Assembly (NCBI GenBank): GCA_039026595.1
Contig: JBCCMA010000016.1
Location: 1-33,829, forward strand
DNA length: 33,829 nt
Direction: 5' to 3'
Source of the DNA: JBCCMA01 sp039026595
GTDB taxonomy: Bacteria; Pseudomonadota; Gammaproteobacteria; Steroidobacterales; JBCCMA01
In this document: piece after piece, positions 1 to 8,466 of the stretch
How the letters are laid out: every line of letters starts with the position of its first letter
Position numbering within the stretch: the first letter of the stretch is position 1
The notes under the pieces: generated by a model
Databases searched by the model: none
Seen by the model: the letters and a program-made list of their open reading frames with translations, nothing else
Told to the model about the DNA's origin: nothing
Translations under genes and position numbers: made by a program

Positions 1-57
1 GTTCGTGAGACGTACGCGTGGTTTGTGGACAACGAAAACGAGCTGCGCGAAGCGTAG
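1..57 (+). CDS. C-terminal end of an NAD-dependent epimerase, probably GDP-L-fucose synthase-like (partial)
   Basis: Frame 1 is open from the first base to a TAG at 55-57 and encodes 18 residues. They include the pattern R-E-T-Y-A-W-F, which resembles the extreme C-terminus of GDP-L-fucose synthase and related extended-SDR sugar-nucleotide epimerases, where a short helix ends in T-Y-x-W-F. The next gene is a glycosyltransferase starting 14 nt later on the same strand, so a nucleotide-sugar enzyme is the expected neighbour. Too little is visible to see the cofactor or active site. The family call rests on one short motif plus context. Confidence 0.5.
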   Translation, partial: VRETYAWFVDNENELREA

Positions 58-71
58 GTCCGGACACCGAA

Positions 72-824
72 ATGAGCGTCTCACTCTCCCTGATCACCGC
101 CACCTTCAATGCGGCCGCTACGCTTGAGGACAACATCCGCAGCGTAGCCGGCCAGACCGCGCCGGTCGAACATATCCTTGTGGACGGCGGATCGCGGGAT
201 AACACCATGCACATCGTTGATGCGCACCGTACGCACTTCGCGCAGGTGGTGTCCGAACCCGACGATGGCCTGTACGACGCCATGAACAAGGGTATCCGCA
301 TCGCGAACGGCGATGTGGTCGGTATCCTGAATGCGGACGATTTTTACCCTGAATCCGGTGTGCTCGATGCGGTCTCGCGAGCGTTCGAGGATTCCTCGAT
401 CGGCGCGTGCTACGGGGATCTCTGGTACGTCGACGGTGAGGACACCGAGCGGGTAACCCGCAGGTGGACATCTGGCCGTTTCGACCCCAAGAAATTCTAC
501 TGGGGCTGGATGCCGCCGCACCCGACTTTCTTTGTCCGCCGCGAACTGTATGACGAGTTCGGCGACTTCAATCTTGCGCTGGGGTCGGCGGCTGATTACG
601 AGCTCATGCTGCGTTTCTTGCTCCGACACAAGGTCGGCGCACGCTACATCCCTCGCGTTCTCGTGCACATGCGTGCCGGAGGGGTCAGCAATGCGTCCGT
701 CGCAAACAGGCTCGCGGCGAATCGCATGGATCGAGAGGCGTGGCGGGTCAACCACCTTGAGCCTTACCCGTGGACAACGGTTGCCAAACCGCTGCGCAAA
801 ATCGGGCAGTGGATCAAGCGGTGA
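72..824 (+). CDS. Family 2 glycosyltransferase
   Basis: A 250-residue GT-A fold glycosyltransferase that would transfer a sugar from a nucleotide donor during assembly of a surface polysaccharide, at the cytoplasmic face of the inner membrane. GT2 hallmarks are visible. There is an N-terminal T-A-T-F-N strand-loop, then D-G-G-S-x-D-N-T near residue 40. A conserved D-x-G-L-Y-D-A-M-N-K-G segment follows, and L-N-A-D-D supplies the metal-binding aspartates. No transmembrane segment is obvious. The ATG at 72 is preferred over an upstream in-frame GTG at 18 because the GT2 fold begins at once after it and the upstream codons overlap the preceding gene. It sits between the epimerase remnant and a sulfotransferase 22 nt downstream, probably in one operon. 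The donor sugar cannot be predicted. Confidence 0.88.
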   Translation: MSVSLSLITATFNAAATLEDNIRSVAGQTAPVEHILVDGGSRDNTMHIVDAHRTHFAQVVSEPDDGLYDAMNKGIRIANGDVVGILNADDFYPESGVLDAVSRAFEDSSIGACYGDLWYVDGEDTERVTRRWTSGRFDPKKFYWGWMPPHPTFFVRRELYDEFGDFNLALGSAADYELMLRFLLRHKVGARYIPRVLVHMRAGGVSNASVANRLAANRMDREAWRVNHLEPYPWTTVAKPLRKIGQWIKR

Positions 825-846
825 CCGTGGTTTCGGAAGACACGCA

Positions 847-1629
847 ATGATTGAGAAGAACTTCATTTTTCTGGCCGGCCATCATCGAAGCGGCACATCG
901 TTGTTGCACGAGATCATGAAGGAACATCCGTTAATCAGCGGATTCTCCGACACGGGTGTCATTGAAGACGAGGGTCAGTTACTGCAGACGGTCTATGAGC
1001 CGGCAAAAACATACGGTGGACCCGGCAAGTACATTTTCAATGACGCGGCCTACATGAACGAGTCGCATCCTTTGTCGACCACAGCCTCGGCGGAGAGGCT
1101 TCTTGCTCAGTGGGAGAGGCACTACGATACGGAACGGCCTTTCTACATTGAGAAAAGTCCACCCAACCTGATCAAGACGCGATTCCAGAAGTCGCTCTTT
1201 CCGAAAAGCCGAATCGTCGTTAATTTTAGTCAAACGGTTGACGTCGGGTACGCCACGCAAAAATGGAGTCGAACCTCGATTAAGCGGCTGGTTGAGCACA
1301 CCCTGCGTGGTTATGAGATTTTCGCGGACGACCGGTCTTCCCTGCAGAAGGTCTATGCCCTGCGTTATGAGGACTTCGTTGCCCACCCACAGCGGGAAAT
1401 CGACAAGGTCTGGTCATTCCTTGAGATGGAATCGCAGCCCATACGACACGATGTGCGCGCCAACGTAAACGACAAGTACTTTGCGATGTGGGAGAAGAAC
1501 CGAAGCGGGTTGATCAACAGGCTTCGGTTCCGCGTTGATGAAGCGCTCGAAGCTCGTGCTAATCGCTTCGGCTACAGCCTGAATGATTGTCGGCAATTGC
1601 AATTATCGACGTTTTTTGGAAATGCCTGA
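847..1629 (+). CDS. PAPS-dependent sulfotransferase family protein
   Basis: A 260-residue sulfotransferase-fold protein expected to move sulfate from PAPS to a carbohydrate or similar acceptor. The N-terminal strand and P-loop-like 5'-phosphosulfate site reads G-H-H-R-S-G-T-S at residues 11-18, which is typical. A later L-R-Y-E-D-F segment also fits family 3 sulfotransferases. The position that normally carries the R-H-P or R-D-P motif binding the 3'-phosphate reads N-F-S-Q-T (about 126-130), before a conserved A-T-Q-K-W, so that site has diverged. The ATG at 847 is chosen because the P-loop follows within 11 residues. It is likely cotranscribed with the preceding GT2 and ends 15 nt short of a converging gene. 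A second sulfotransferase lies at 5182-6228. Confidence 0.82.
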   Translation: MIEKNFIFLAGHHRSGTSLLHEIMKEHPLISGFSDTGVIEDEGQLLQTVYEPAKTYGGPGKYIFNDAAYMNESHPLSTTASAERLLAQWERHYDTERPFYIEKSPPNLIKTRFQKSLFPKSRIVVNFSQTVDVGYATQKWSRTSIKRLVEHTLRGYEIFADDRSSLQKVYALRYEDFVAHPQREIDKVWSFLEMESQPIRHDVRANVNDKYFAMWEKNRSGLINRLRFRVDEALEARANRFGYSLNDCRQLQLSTFFGNA

Positions 1630-1648
1630 GCGCCCATTCGACGCTCAG
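1626..1648. terminator. Perfect 7-bp hairpin spanning both stop codons of convergent genes
   Basis: CTGAGCG at 1626-1632 pairs perfectly with CGCTCAG at 1642-1648 around a 9-nt loop. The left arm contains the TGA of the sulfotransferase and the right arm contains the reverse-strand TGA of the facing glycosyltransferase. The position suggests a shared bidirectional termination or 3'-end stabilising hairpin. There is no U-run on either side, so intrinsic termination is not assured. Confidence 0.45.
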
Positions 1649-2529
1649 CGCTTCCGAACGCGACCCAGCATAAGTTTGTAGGCCATCGCGGCGTAACGAC
1701 GCGGTGGCAGAAAGGGCCACATAGCGACCGACCTGATGGCGTATGCAAGGCCGCTGCGGCGCTGCCCGTCGATCGCGAACTGCTCGGCCTGCAATGCCCA
1801 CTGCCGCGCGTACGCTTTGCGTCGGGTCGTCGTTCCGAGTTTCCGTAGCAGTGGTTCGTGTTTTTTGAGAAGCCGTTGCCGTGAGTCGAGCGCGACGTGC
1901 GACACCGGCTTGTCCGTTTCAAGAAAGATGTTGACGAGTGGTTCGGGCACGGCCGCGAGTTTGAAATGAGTCAGGATGCGGAAAAAGAAATCGCGATCTT
2001 CGGCGCGCTGTAGCGCGGGATCCATCAGGCCGGTTCGCTGCAGGATATCGCGACGGAACAGAAACGTCGGCGTCCAGATGACAAAGTCACCGCAAACATA
2101 TTCACGCAGCACATCCCCCTCGCGATCGGGGATGGAAATCTCCGGAGCCGTGGTGCCGTCCTTGTAGAGGTTCGCGCCGCAGTAAACAGCGGCCCAACTG
2201 GTGTCGCGCCCAGAAAGGGTCGCCAACTGCGTCTCAAGTTTGCGAGGATGCCATTCATCATCGCTGTCCAGGAAGGCAATGTAGTCGCCGGTGGCCGCGC
2301 GCATGCCTGTGTTGCGCGCCGCAGCGGCGAACTGATTCTCCGTATGGCGCAGCAGTCGTACGCGCGAATCATCCTGGTCCAGGACGATTGCCGCCGTTCG
2401 ATCTGTTGACGCATCGTCGATCACGATGATGTCCAGATCTTCATGCGTTTGAGACTGCGCGCTGGCCAGAGCCCGCAGTATGGTCTCTTCGCGGTTGTAG
2501 GCAGGAATAATGACGCTGACCTGTGTCAT
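1645..2529 (-). CDS. Family 2 glycosyltransferase
   Basis: A 294-residue GT2 glycosyltransferase. The N-terminus reads V-S-V-I-I-P-A-Y-N-R, followed by I-D-D-A-S-T-D-R-T and the F-L-D-S-D-D-E-W metal-binding motif, all canonical for GT-A inverting enzymes. The C-terminal third is basic and partly hydrophobic, and no clear membrane span is seen. It starts at an ATG at 2529, 38 nt after the polymerase stop, and is the last gene of the minus-strand polysaccharide operon. In that position it would add one residue to the repeat unit exported by the flippase and joined by the polymerase. Specificity is unknown. Confidence 0.87.
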   Translation of the reverse strand: MTQVSVIIPAYNREETILRALASAQSQTHEDLDIIVIDDASTDRTAAIVLDQDDSRVRLLRHTENQFAAAARNTGMRAATGDYIAFLDSDDEWHPRKLETQLATLSGRDTSWAAVYCGANLYKDGTTAPEISIPDREGDVLREYVCGDFVIWTPTFLFRRDILQRTGLMDPALQRAEDRDFFFRILTHFKLAAVPEPLVNIFLETDKPVSHVALDSRQRLLKKHEPLLRKLGTTTRRKAYARQWALQAEQFAIDGQRRSGLAYAIRSVAMWPFLPPRRYAAMAYKLMLGRVRKR

Positions 2530-2567
2530 CGGCGGGCTCTGTCAGCGATGCGGGTTGCGAAAGACGC

Positions 2568-3896
2568 TCAAGCCGCGCGGGCTTCGCGCTGCGCGTTTTG
2601 CATGGTGACGTTCTGGGTAACCAGCCACGCGACGAGTGCAAAAAGCGGGATGTAAATGTGGTAGGTCATCGCCGATTCGTAGACCATGCTGTCGATCAGG
2701 ATGTACGGAATAAAGAACGCGAAGCCGATACTTGCCCAAAGGCGGGCGCGCTCATCAAAGCGGTGTTGTTTCCACAGCCTGTATGTATGTCGCAGGATGC
2801 TCAGCCAAATCAGTACAAACAAGACAAACGACGCAACACCGTACTCCACAAAGACTTTCATCCAGACGTTGTGCACGCCGCTTCGTTGATAGACCACGTT
2901 TGGGTTCTCACGAAACGACACGCCCTCGCCAAATTTATTGTAAGCCGGCATCATGTTGTCCGGCCCGGTCCCCACCATGAAGATCTTGGGCTCCTTGAGG
3001 AGTTCCTGCGCAATACGAAAGACCTTGACGCGTCCGCTGTCCTCCTCAAGCAGTTCCTGTCGTTCGATTCGTGCCTCAACCATTTCGGCGACGTCGGCGA
3101 TCAGCGACTCTTGCAAACCGAGGTAGGCAAGCGGCATGGCCATCACGAGCAAAACCGACCCATAGACGACATTACGCACGAGCTGTTTGCGGTTCATAAA
3201 CACAAAAATCAGCCAGGTCAGTGCGAAGGCGGCAATCGCCCCTCGAGATAACGTCGACAGCACGACAACGGCGCCCGCGCCCGTCACGGCAAAAAACAAA
3301 ATTGTCCTGCCGCGATAATTGAACCGTGCGGCGACGATGAGCGCGAACAGCGTGACCCACATGGCGAAAATGATCGGGTTTGACGTGGTACCGCTGACCC
3401 GCGCGCGGCTGCCAAAGCCAGCGACGTTCGCTTCCACACCCTGCGCGTTGCCAAGCCCGAAGTAGTTTCCAATCAGGCCGAAGCTCGAATTCGTGACCAA
3501 TTGGATAAGTCCGATCACGATAAGGATGACGCTGCCGAGCGTGAAGACGCGAAACAGCGTTTTGTCCTGAATCTGTTTCTGGAAGAGCATTCGGCAAAGA
3601 AAGTAAAAGAGGATGATCCGTATCCAGTCGATAAAGGTGACAGCACTTTGGCGTGTGTTTTCGCTGAACATGAAGGCGAGTAGCACAGACAACGCAAACA
3701 GAATAAAGAGCGTGTCGATTCCCTGCCATCGGATACGCAGGCGCGAAGGCAAGCTCATGCGCTGGAAAATCGTGACGAGAAGCATCGGGACGAGTGCGAA
3801 GTCGACAAGATAGAGTCGGTACGGCGGATAGTCCTTCACTAGCGTCAGCAGAGTGAAGATGATCGCAGTACCAAAAAGGATGCGTGCAATTCCCAT
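2568..3896 (-). CDS. O-antigen polymerase/ligase family membrane protein (Wzy/WaaL-like)
   Basis: A 442-residue polytopic inner-membrane protein with about a dozen hydrophobic segments. It matches the PF04932 O-antigen ligase/polymerase layout: a long periplasmic loop precedes a V-H-N-V-W-M-K-V-F-V-E-Y-G segment (around residues 340-355), the usual H-N-x-x-x-x-x-x-x-E-x-G signature, and G-T-G-P-D-N lies just before it. Such proteins polymerise lipid-linked repeat units or transfer glycan to an acceptor. The start at 3896 is fixed by a TGATG junction, in which the stop of the upstream flippase shares one base with this ATG, implying translational coupling. Pairing with a flippase favours a Wzy role over WaaL, but sequence alone does not separate them. 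Confidence 0.82.
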   Translation of the reverse strand: MGIARILFGTAIIFTLLTLVKDYPPYRLYLVDFALVPMLLVTIFQRMSLPSRLRIRWQGIDTLFILFALSVLLAFMFSENTRQSAVTFIDWIRIILFYFLCRMLFQKQIQDKTLFRVFTLGSVILIVIGLIQLVTNSSFGLIGNYFGLGNAQGVEANVAGFGSRARVSGTTSNPIIFAMWVTLFALIVAARFNYRGRTILFFAVTGAGAVVVLSTLSRGAIAAFALTWLIFVFMNRKQLVRNVVYGSVLLVMAMPLAYLGLQESLIADVAEMVEARIERQELLEEDSGRVKVFRIAQELLKEPKIFMVGTGPDNMMPAYNKFGEGVSFRENPNVVYQRSGVHNVWMKVFVEYGVASFVLFVLIWLSILRHTYRLWKQHRFDERARLWASIGFAFFIPYILIDSMVYESAMTYHIYIPLFALVAWLVTQNVTMQNAQREARAA

Positions 3897-5170
3897 CAGC
3901 TGGTTACTCCGTCGGTCTTCGCAGTGGTAATGAGTGTGTGGACTCGCCACATCAGAAGCAGATTTAACAAAAGCATGCAGATCATGCTGGCGGCCGCGGC
4001 GCCCTCTCCACCATAGCGGGGAATGAGCGCGCTGTTTAGGGCTATGTTGCATAAAGCCGCCATGAGCATGATGGAGGCGTTCTCTTTTTGCTTGCCCGAC
4101 ATGGACAGGATGGTACCGACGGGGCCAGCGACCGCGTTCGCAAACTGACCGATCACAAGAATCCGCAGTACCGATGCCCCCGCAGCATATTCGTCGCCGA
4201 AAAGCGCAAGGAGGGTTGGAGCAAATACGAACAGCATGACTGACAGCAGCCCTGAGAAGCCGATCAACCATCGGCGCGCATGCGACAGGTGGCCCTGGAC
4301 TTCAAGCGGTCGTCCCCCGTGCCAGGCGCGTGTCACTAATGGGGTCACCACGACAGTGATGGTACTGAGGACGACTTGATTGAGCATCGCCAACCGGTTT
4401 GCCGCTGCGTAGACGCCGGTCGATTTCATATCCGCCAGCGCGCCCATCATTATGACGTCCGTCCGGCTAAGGAGTATGTAACTCATGCCGGCGAGAGCCA
4501 TCGGGAGCGCTGTGATCATCCACTCGCGCTGCTGGAATTCGGCGATCGTGTCGCGCAGCGTCAGAAGTTGCGCTGTCCATCCGGGTACAAAAAAACCGAG
4601 CGATGTTGCGAGCGTGACCGCGCCGAACAGCACCAGTGCCTGACTGGCATCGACAATTGAGGCAAAGAGCAGCGCGATCAACATCGCGGCCGGACGTATC
4701 AGTTCGTCGGGAAGAATGCTGCGAATCGCGTGTCCTCTGGCTCGCGCGTACTGCCTGCGAATTTTTTCAAATACGAGCACAGGTAGCAGAATCGCCGCAT
4801 ACTGAACACCAGCCCGCTCCGGTTGATCCAGAAGGGGAGCGACGCTCAGGTAGAGCGCTACGGCAAAAAGCCCACCGACCAAAAGTGCAGTTAGCGGAAG
4901 CGATAAGAGCGCGCCTCGCAACAACCCGTCCTGATGCTTTTCTTCATATTCGCAAATGTACCGGGTCAGCGCCGTTGGGAGCCCCAACGCCGTCAGTCCA
5001 ACCAGCACGCCTGCCACGGACATGGCGAAACTGTAGATGCCGTACTCCTCCGCGCCTAACGCGCGTGCAAGCGCGACATGCAGACCAAGCAGCAACGCCA
5101 TGCCAATGGCTCGGATCGCCAATGTGACGGTCGAGTGTCGAAAAAGAGAACTAGCGCGCAGGAGTTTCAT
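3896..5170 (-). CDS. Polysaccharide flippase (Wzx/MATE-like, MVF superfamily)
   Basis: A 424-residue polytopic membrane protein with about 12 hydrophobic segments. It resembles polysaccharide biosynthesis proteins of the PST/MVF group that move undecaprenyl-linked oligosaccharides across the inner membrane. The N-terminal segment R-A-L-G-A-E-E-Y-G-I-Y-S-F-A is typical of Wzx/RfbX proteins, as is the pattern of small residues in the membrane helices. An ATG at 5170, 11 nt after the sulfotransferase stop, is preferred. A TTG at 5185 overlapping that stop would add five residues and cannot be excluded. It is coupled to the polymerase by a one-base stop/start overlap. Flippase plus polymerase argues for Wzx/Wzy-dependent export. 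Confidence 0.85.
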   Translation of the reverse strand: MKLLRASSLFRHSTVTLAIRAIGMALLLGLHVALARALGAEEYGIYSFAMSVAGVLVGLTALGLPTALTRYICEYEEKHQDGLLRGALLSLPLTALLVGGLFAVALYLSVAPLLDQPERAGVQYAAILLPVLVFEKIRRQYARARGHAIRSILPDELIRPAAMLIALLFASIVDASQALVLFGAVTLATSLGFFVPGWTAQLLTLRDTIAEFQQREWMITALPMALAGMSYILLSRTDVIMMGALADMKSTGVYAAANRLAMLNQVVLSTITVVVTPLVTRAWHGGRPLEVQGHLSHARRWLIGFSGLLSVMLFVFAPTLLALFGDEYAAGASVLRILVIGQFANAVAGPVGTILSMSGKQKENASIMLMAALCNIALNSALIPRYGGEGAAAASMICMLLLNLLLMWRVHTLITTAKTDGVTS

Positions 5171-5181
5171 TGAGCCGGCTG

Positions 5182-6228
5182 TCAATGCCCTGGATGCGTT
5201 TTCGCGAACCGGCGCCGGAGGATTCTAAAAGTGGCTCCGGGTGTTCTGATCGCGTGTCGGACGCGCTTCAGAAACGGCAGGATGCTTGCGATCACGTATT
5301 GCGCGCGACCCACTACGCCGTAGACAAGTCGCTGCGTGTCGGAGTGTCGCTCCGTGAACCACGGATCATAGCCGCGCTCTTGCATTTCCTGTCCGGCTGC
5401 AGACTCCACAATGACGCCGTGATGCCCTGCGAGTTCAGTGCGCCAGGCGGTGGTGCGTTCAGCCAAGGGTGCGCTGTCGATATGTTTGTGTAGTTGCGAC
5501 TGTTTCGTGTCGATCTCCAATTTTGCCGCGTCGCCTTCGCGCAGTCGAGCGCCGAGTAGCTGCCCGATCTTGTGGAGCGCCCCGTCAAGATCAGCGCAAA
5601 CCTCCTCGTACATCACCTCGAGGATGTTGTCGGGATAACGCGCTTCGTAGTGCCGGACACGGCTAACGTAGCGTTTCCAATTCAGTGCGAGGCCACGCGC
5701 ATCGCGACGCCCCATATCGCGGACGTTAAACGCGCCCATATCAATGCGCTTCAATCGAATCACGGAACTGATCGCGGCGCGCGGATCGCGCATGATGTGA
5801 ATGAAGCGGGCATTCCGGCAGGCGCCGATGATCTCTGGGACGACGGTCAGTGTTGTGCCGCGTTGGAAAACGGCGCAATCGGCCCGCTCTCTGCCCTGAC
5901 TTTTCGCGTAACAATCGGTGAGTCGTCGGATAAATTCTATGAGCGTCTGACCGGGCGAAAATCGCGTTACCGACTTGAGATCGTCCGGGGTCAGCGCGAG
6001 GTCTTTGAACGTCGGGTCGGCCGCAATCAGTTGTTCCAGTCGCTCCGCAGTCATGGCCGTGAAGTGCGCATCGCCATAGGCGAAAAGCTGATTAATGAAG
6101 TCGAGCTCGGGATAAACCGTGACGTTCTCCAGACGGCGGGCAATTTTGTTGGCGAGCATCGTCGAGCCCGAGCGCGATACGTACAGGATAAAGCCAAGTT
6201 GTATATCGCCTGACGTGTTGCTCGCCAT
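5182..6228 (-). CDS. Sulfotransferase (Stf0/carbohydrate sulfotransferase-like)
   Basis: A 348-residue sulfotransferase. The PAPS 5'-phosphosulfate loop V-S-R-S-G-S-T (residues 17-23) follows the first strand, as in Stf0-type and other bacterial carbohydrate sulfotransferases. The 3'-phosphate site is intact as I-M-R-D-P-R-A-A-I-S-S (about 145-155). The basic C-terminus after residue 310 is not explained. Its ATG shares a base with the stop of the upstream lipoprotein gene (TAATG), and the flippase follows 11 nt later, so it lies inside the polysaccharide operon. The natural inference is sulfation of the exported glycan or its lipid-linked repeat. The acceptor could also be another cell-envelope molecule. 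Unlike the 847-1629 protein, both PAPS motifs are canonical. Confidence 0.85.
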   Translation of the reverse strand: MASNTSGDIQLGFILYVSRSGSTMLANKIARRLENVTVYPELDFINQLFAYGDAHFTAMTAERLEQLIAADPTFKDLALTPDDLKSVTRFSPGQTLIEFIRRLTDCYAKSQGRERADCAVFQRGTTLTVVPEIIGACRNARFIHIMRDPRAAISSVIRLKRIDMGAFNVRDMGRRDARGLALNWKRYVSRVRHYEARYPDNILEVMYEEVCADLDGALHKIGQLLGARLREGDAAKLEIDTKQSQLHKHIDSAPLAERTTAWRTELAGHHGVIVESAAGQEMQERGYDPWFTERHSDTQRLVYGVVGRAQYVIASILPFLKRVRHAIRTPGATFRILRRRFAKTHPGH

Positions 6229-7979
6229 TACTGCTCTCCGAGCGCGCGACGGATCAAGCTCACTATGCGCCCGCGCACCTCGTCGGGCTGCCAGTTGTTA
6301 TCGTTACGGAGCGCCGTTTTTAACTCGGCGACCTGGCGGTAAAGCGTGCTGTCTCCGGTGCTGGATTCAGCGGCCAGCCGTTCGAGCGTGGCCATGTAGC
6401 GCGCGTCGTTAATCGCCTGGCGAACGCCCTCCCATGCCACCGTGCCAATCACACCATCCGTCGTGGGGTAGGTGAGGTTGTGATCGCGGAATACCGTGTG
6501 GTCCACGTCATCCCAGATGGAGCCAAAACTATGTTGATAGGCGTACAGCAACGCGCCGTCATAGTCCGCCGCCACCAGCCCAAAGCCGTAATTGCGCCGA
6601 TATTCGGTCGGATCTTCGGTGGCCGTTTGCGGGTGGCTGTAGCTCAGAACGCGTCGTACGCCCTGTGCTCGCAGTTGCCTCGCCTCCGCTGGATCGAAGT
6701 CTCGGGCCAGCACGGCAACGTCCAAGGCATCACCCATTCCATTGTCCAGGAGATCATGGCGATTGTTGGTAGCGATGACTCTGGCGCCGAGTTGACGAAG
6801 CGTTGACCAGGCCTCTCGCTGCGCTTTGAGTGCTTCACCTTTTGCCTCGTCGCGACCGGCGAAGTAAACATGATCATATCCGCGCGCCTGATACTCACTT
6901 ACCGTGCGCCGGGTTACCTTAGGCGAAGCCGCCGCTTTAGCCGTGCCGATACCGAACAGGAAAACGGCTTCCCGGGTAAACCCCATTTGATCGTAGATGT
7001 CGCGGTAAGCGTTGCTTTGTTGTGCCGACCGCAACTGCGCAAGACGCGCTCTCGACACGGGATTAAAGTTTCCTTGAAACTGGGTCGCAAACGCGAAGCC
7101 ATGGTCGGCAATATCCGAGAGCTCGATCGCAAGCTGCTTCGCGGACTTGAGCTCCGAAGAGATTCCGATTGCTCCAGGTTGGAGTTGGCCGCGGTAATAC
7201 ATGCCGTAGAGAAGGGTGGGCGGATCCAGTTCGAAAGGCAGCACCTCGAGTTCATAGGGCAGACGCGCACTCACCCTGCCGTCCTCGGTTTGAATCTCGA
7301 TGGCACCGGAGTAAACCCCGGCCGCCTGTTCCCGCGGGATGCGAAATGTCAGCCAAACCTGTTGGCTCATACCGGGCGGTACGGCGATGGGTTGCAACGC
7401 ACTCGCATCGGGCAGGACCGAAAAGTCCTGCGGAAGAATGTGTGGTCCGGTGAAGGTCTGACCTGTCGCCGTAGGGCGATAGCGCGGTCCGGCGTCGGTC
7501 TCGACAAGAACGTTGTTGACTCGGCGGGCCCGGTCGACGCGAACAAGCTCCGGGTTTTTCAACAACAGCTCCGGGACCAGTCTCACCGCACGTGATTTCG
7601 TGAGTCGGTGGGATTGCCAGCCGGGCTCTCCCTGAAACCAGTGTTTGACGTAGTGAGCATCTACATTGAGCGAGCTGAATTCCGACCCCACTTTTTCAGC
7701 TATCGCGTTTCCTGTCTGAACGCGTACGGTGACAGGCGCCCCGGCCGCGCGGAACGCGACGCTTGCCGATGCGACTTCGCCTTTAGCCGCGATGAGCTTC
7801 AGGACGCCGTCGGCCCCGTCCGCCAATCTCGCATCGGTTGCTGATACGGTGTCTGCATCGGTTCTGACAGGCCAGATATCGACCAATGCCGACGTGGATG
7901 AACACGACGCCGTCCCAACCACCCCGAATAACAGCATCAGGACCCGAAGGAGAGCGCAAGACACATGTCCTGATGGCAT
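6228..7979 (-). CDS. DUF4091-type putative glycoside hydrolase, lipoprotein
   Basis: A 583-residue predicted lipoprotein. A hydrophobic signal runs to a lipobox-like T-A-S-C with Cys26, so it should be exported and lipid-anchored. The middle contains a beta-sandwich-like segment with the phrase F-R-I-P-R-E-Q-A-A-G-V-Y-S-G, and the C-terminal part has W-E-G-V-R-Q-A-I-N-D-A-R-Y, the style of DUF4091 glycoside-hydrolase-like proteins. Catalytic residues cannot be assigned with confidence. The ATG at 7979 has AGGA 8 nt upstream and directly precedes the signal peptide; upstream in-frame codons lack such support. It is the first gene of the operon and might trim or modify the exported polysaccharide in the periplasm or at the outer membrane. 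Confidence 0.7.
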   Translation of the reverse strand: MPSGHVSCALLRVLMLLFGVVGTASCSSTSALVDIWPVRTDADTVSATDARLADGADGVLKLIAAKGEVASASVAFRAAGAPVTVRVQTGNAIAEKVGSEFSSLNVDAHYVKHWFQGEPGWQSHRLTKSRAVRLVPELLLKNPELVRVDRARRVNNVLVETDAGPRYRPTATGQTFTGPHILPQDFSVLPDASALQPIAVPPGMSQQVWLTFRIPREQAAGVYSGAIEIQTEDGRVSARLPYELEVLPFELDPPTLLYGMYYRGQLQPGAIGISSELKSAKQLAIELSDIADHGFAFATQFQGNFNPVSRARLAQLRSAQQSNAYRDIYDQMGFTREAVFLFGIGTAKAAASPKVTRRTVSEYQARGYDHVYFAGRDEAKGEALKAQREAWSTLRQLGARVIATNNRHDLLDNGMGDALDVAVLARDFDPAEARQLRAQGVRRVLSYSHPQTATEDPTEYRRNYGFGLVAADYDGALLYAYQHSFGSIWDDVDHTVFRDHNLTYPTTDGVIGTVAWEGVRQAINDARYMATLERLAAESSTGDSTLYRQVAELKTALRNDNNWQPDEVRGRIVSLIRRALGEQ

Positions 7980-8152
7980 TTGAATCGTCCTAATCGCGGT
8001 GTATGAGCGTGATGCGATACGCGACGCGTGACAGCGTCCAATTTTGGCGCGTTGAGAATATCTGCGTCGCAGACCGATTGCACCAGCCATTTAACCGAAT
8101 GCGGCTCGGCGGGACGAACGGTCCGGCATCAATCTCGGTTCGTGGGTCGCCC

Positions 8153-8449
8153 TCAACCCACTGACAGCAGGCGCGCCAGCGATCGAAGCCATCGCGGCCG
8201 GAACGCCAGCAGCAAGGCCACCGCCACAGACACCGTTGCCGTCACCATTGGCCAGATCAGCATAGCCAGGCTAACCCCGTCGCGCGCAATGCACACGATG
8301 AACGAAGCGCCAATGAGCACCCATCCGACGGCTCTGACACCCGGCCGCCGAGTGTGACTTTTGTTTACTCGATACCAATGCGAGGCCTGACTCAAGGCCA
8401 GTAGGCTCAATCCAACCGCACTGGTGAGAAGGGCTAGCAGAAACCACAT
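8153..8449 (-). CDS. DUF3325 family small membrane protein
   Basis: A 98-residue protein with three hydrophobic segments (about 2-20, 38-56 and 60-82) and a basic C-terminus rich in R. Size and position just downstream of a PepSY membrane protein, itself downstream of a DUF3649 protein, match the DUF3325 component of cassettes often found next to TonB-dependent siderophore receptors. Its biochemical role is unknown; a part in periplasmic iron or heme handling is inferred from association. The ATG at 8449 begins the first helix and lies 17 nt after the PepSY gene. No TonB-dependent receptor gene is adjacent here. Confidence 0.65.
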   Translation of the reverse strand: MWFLLALLTSAVGLSLLALSQASHWYRVNKSHTRRPGVRAVGWVLIGASFIVCIARDGVSLAMLIWPMVTATVSVAVALLLAFRPRWLRSLARLLSVG

Positions 8450-8466
8450 CGTTGCAACTCCGCCGC

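Noticed and set aside
81..866. Long open frame antisense to the first glycosyltransferase
   Set aside because: No recognisable protein features; the opposite strand holds a canonical GT2 protein, so this is a high-GC shadow frame.
2523..3251. Open frame of about 240 codons antisense to the polymerase
   Set aside because: Opposite strand encodes a clear multi-helix membrane protein; this frame lacks a ribosome site and is compositionally odd.
3897..4271. Upstream in-frame extension of the polymerase
   Set aside because: It runs through the flippase coding region and reads as non-membrane, low-quality sequence; the TGATG junction at 3896 gives a better start.
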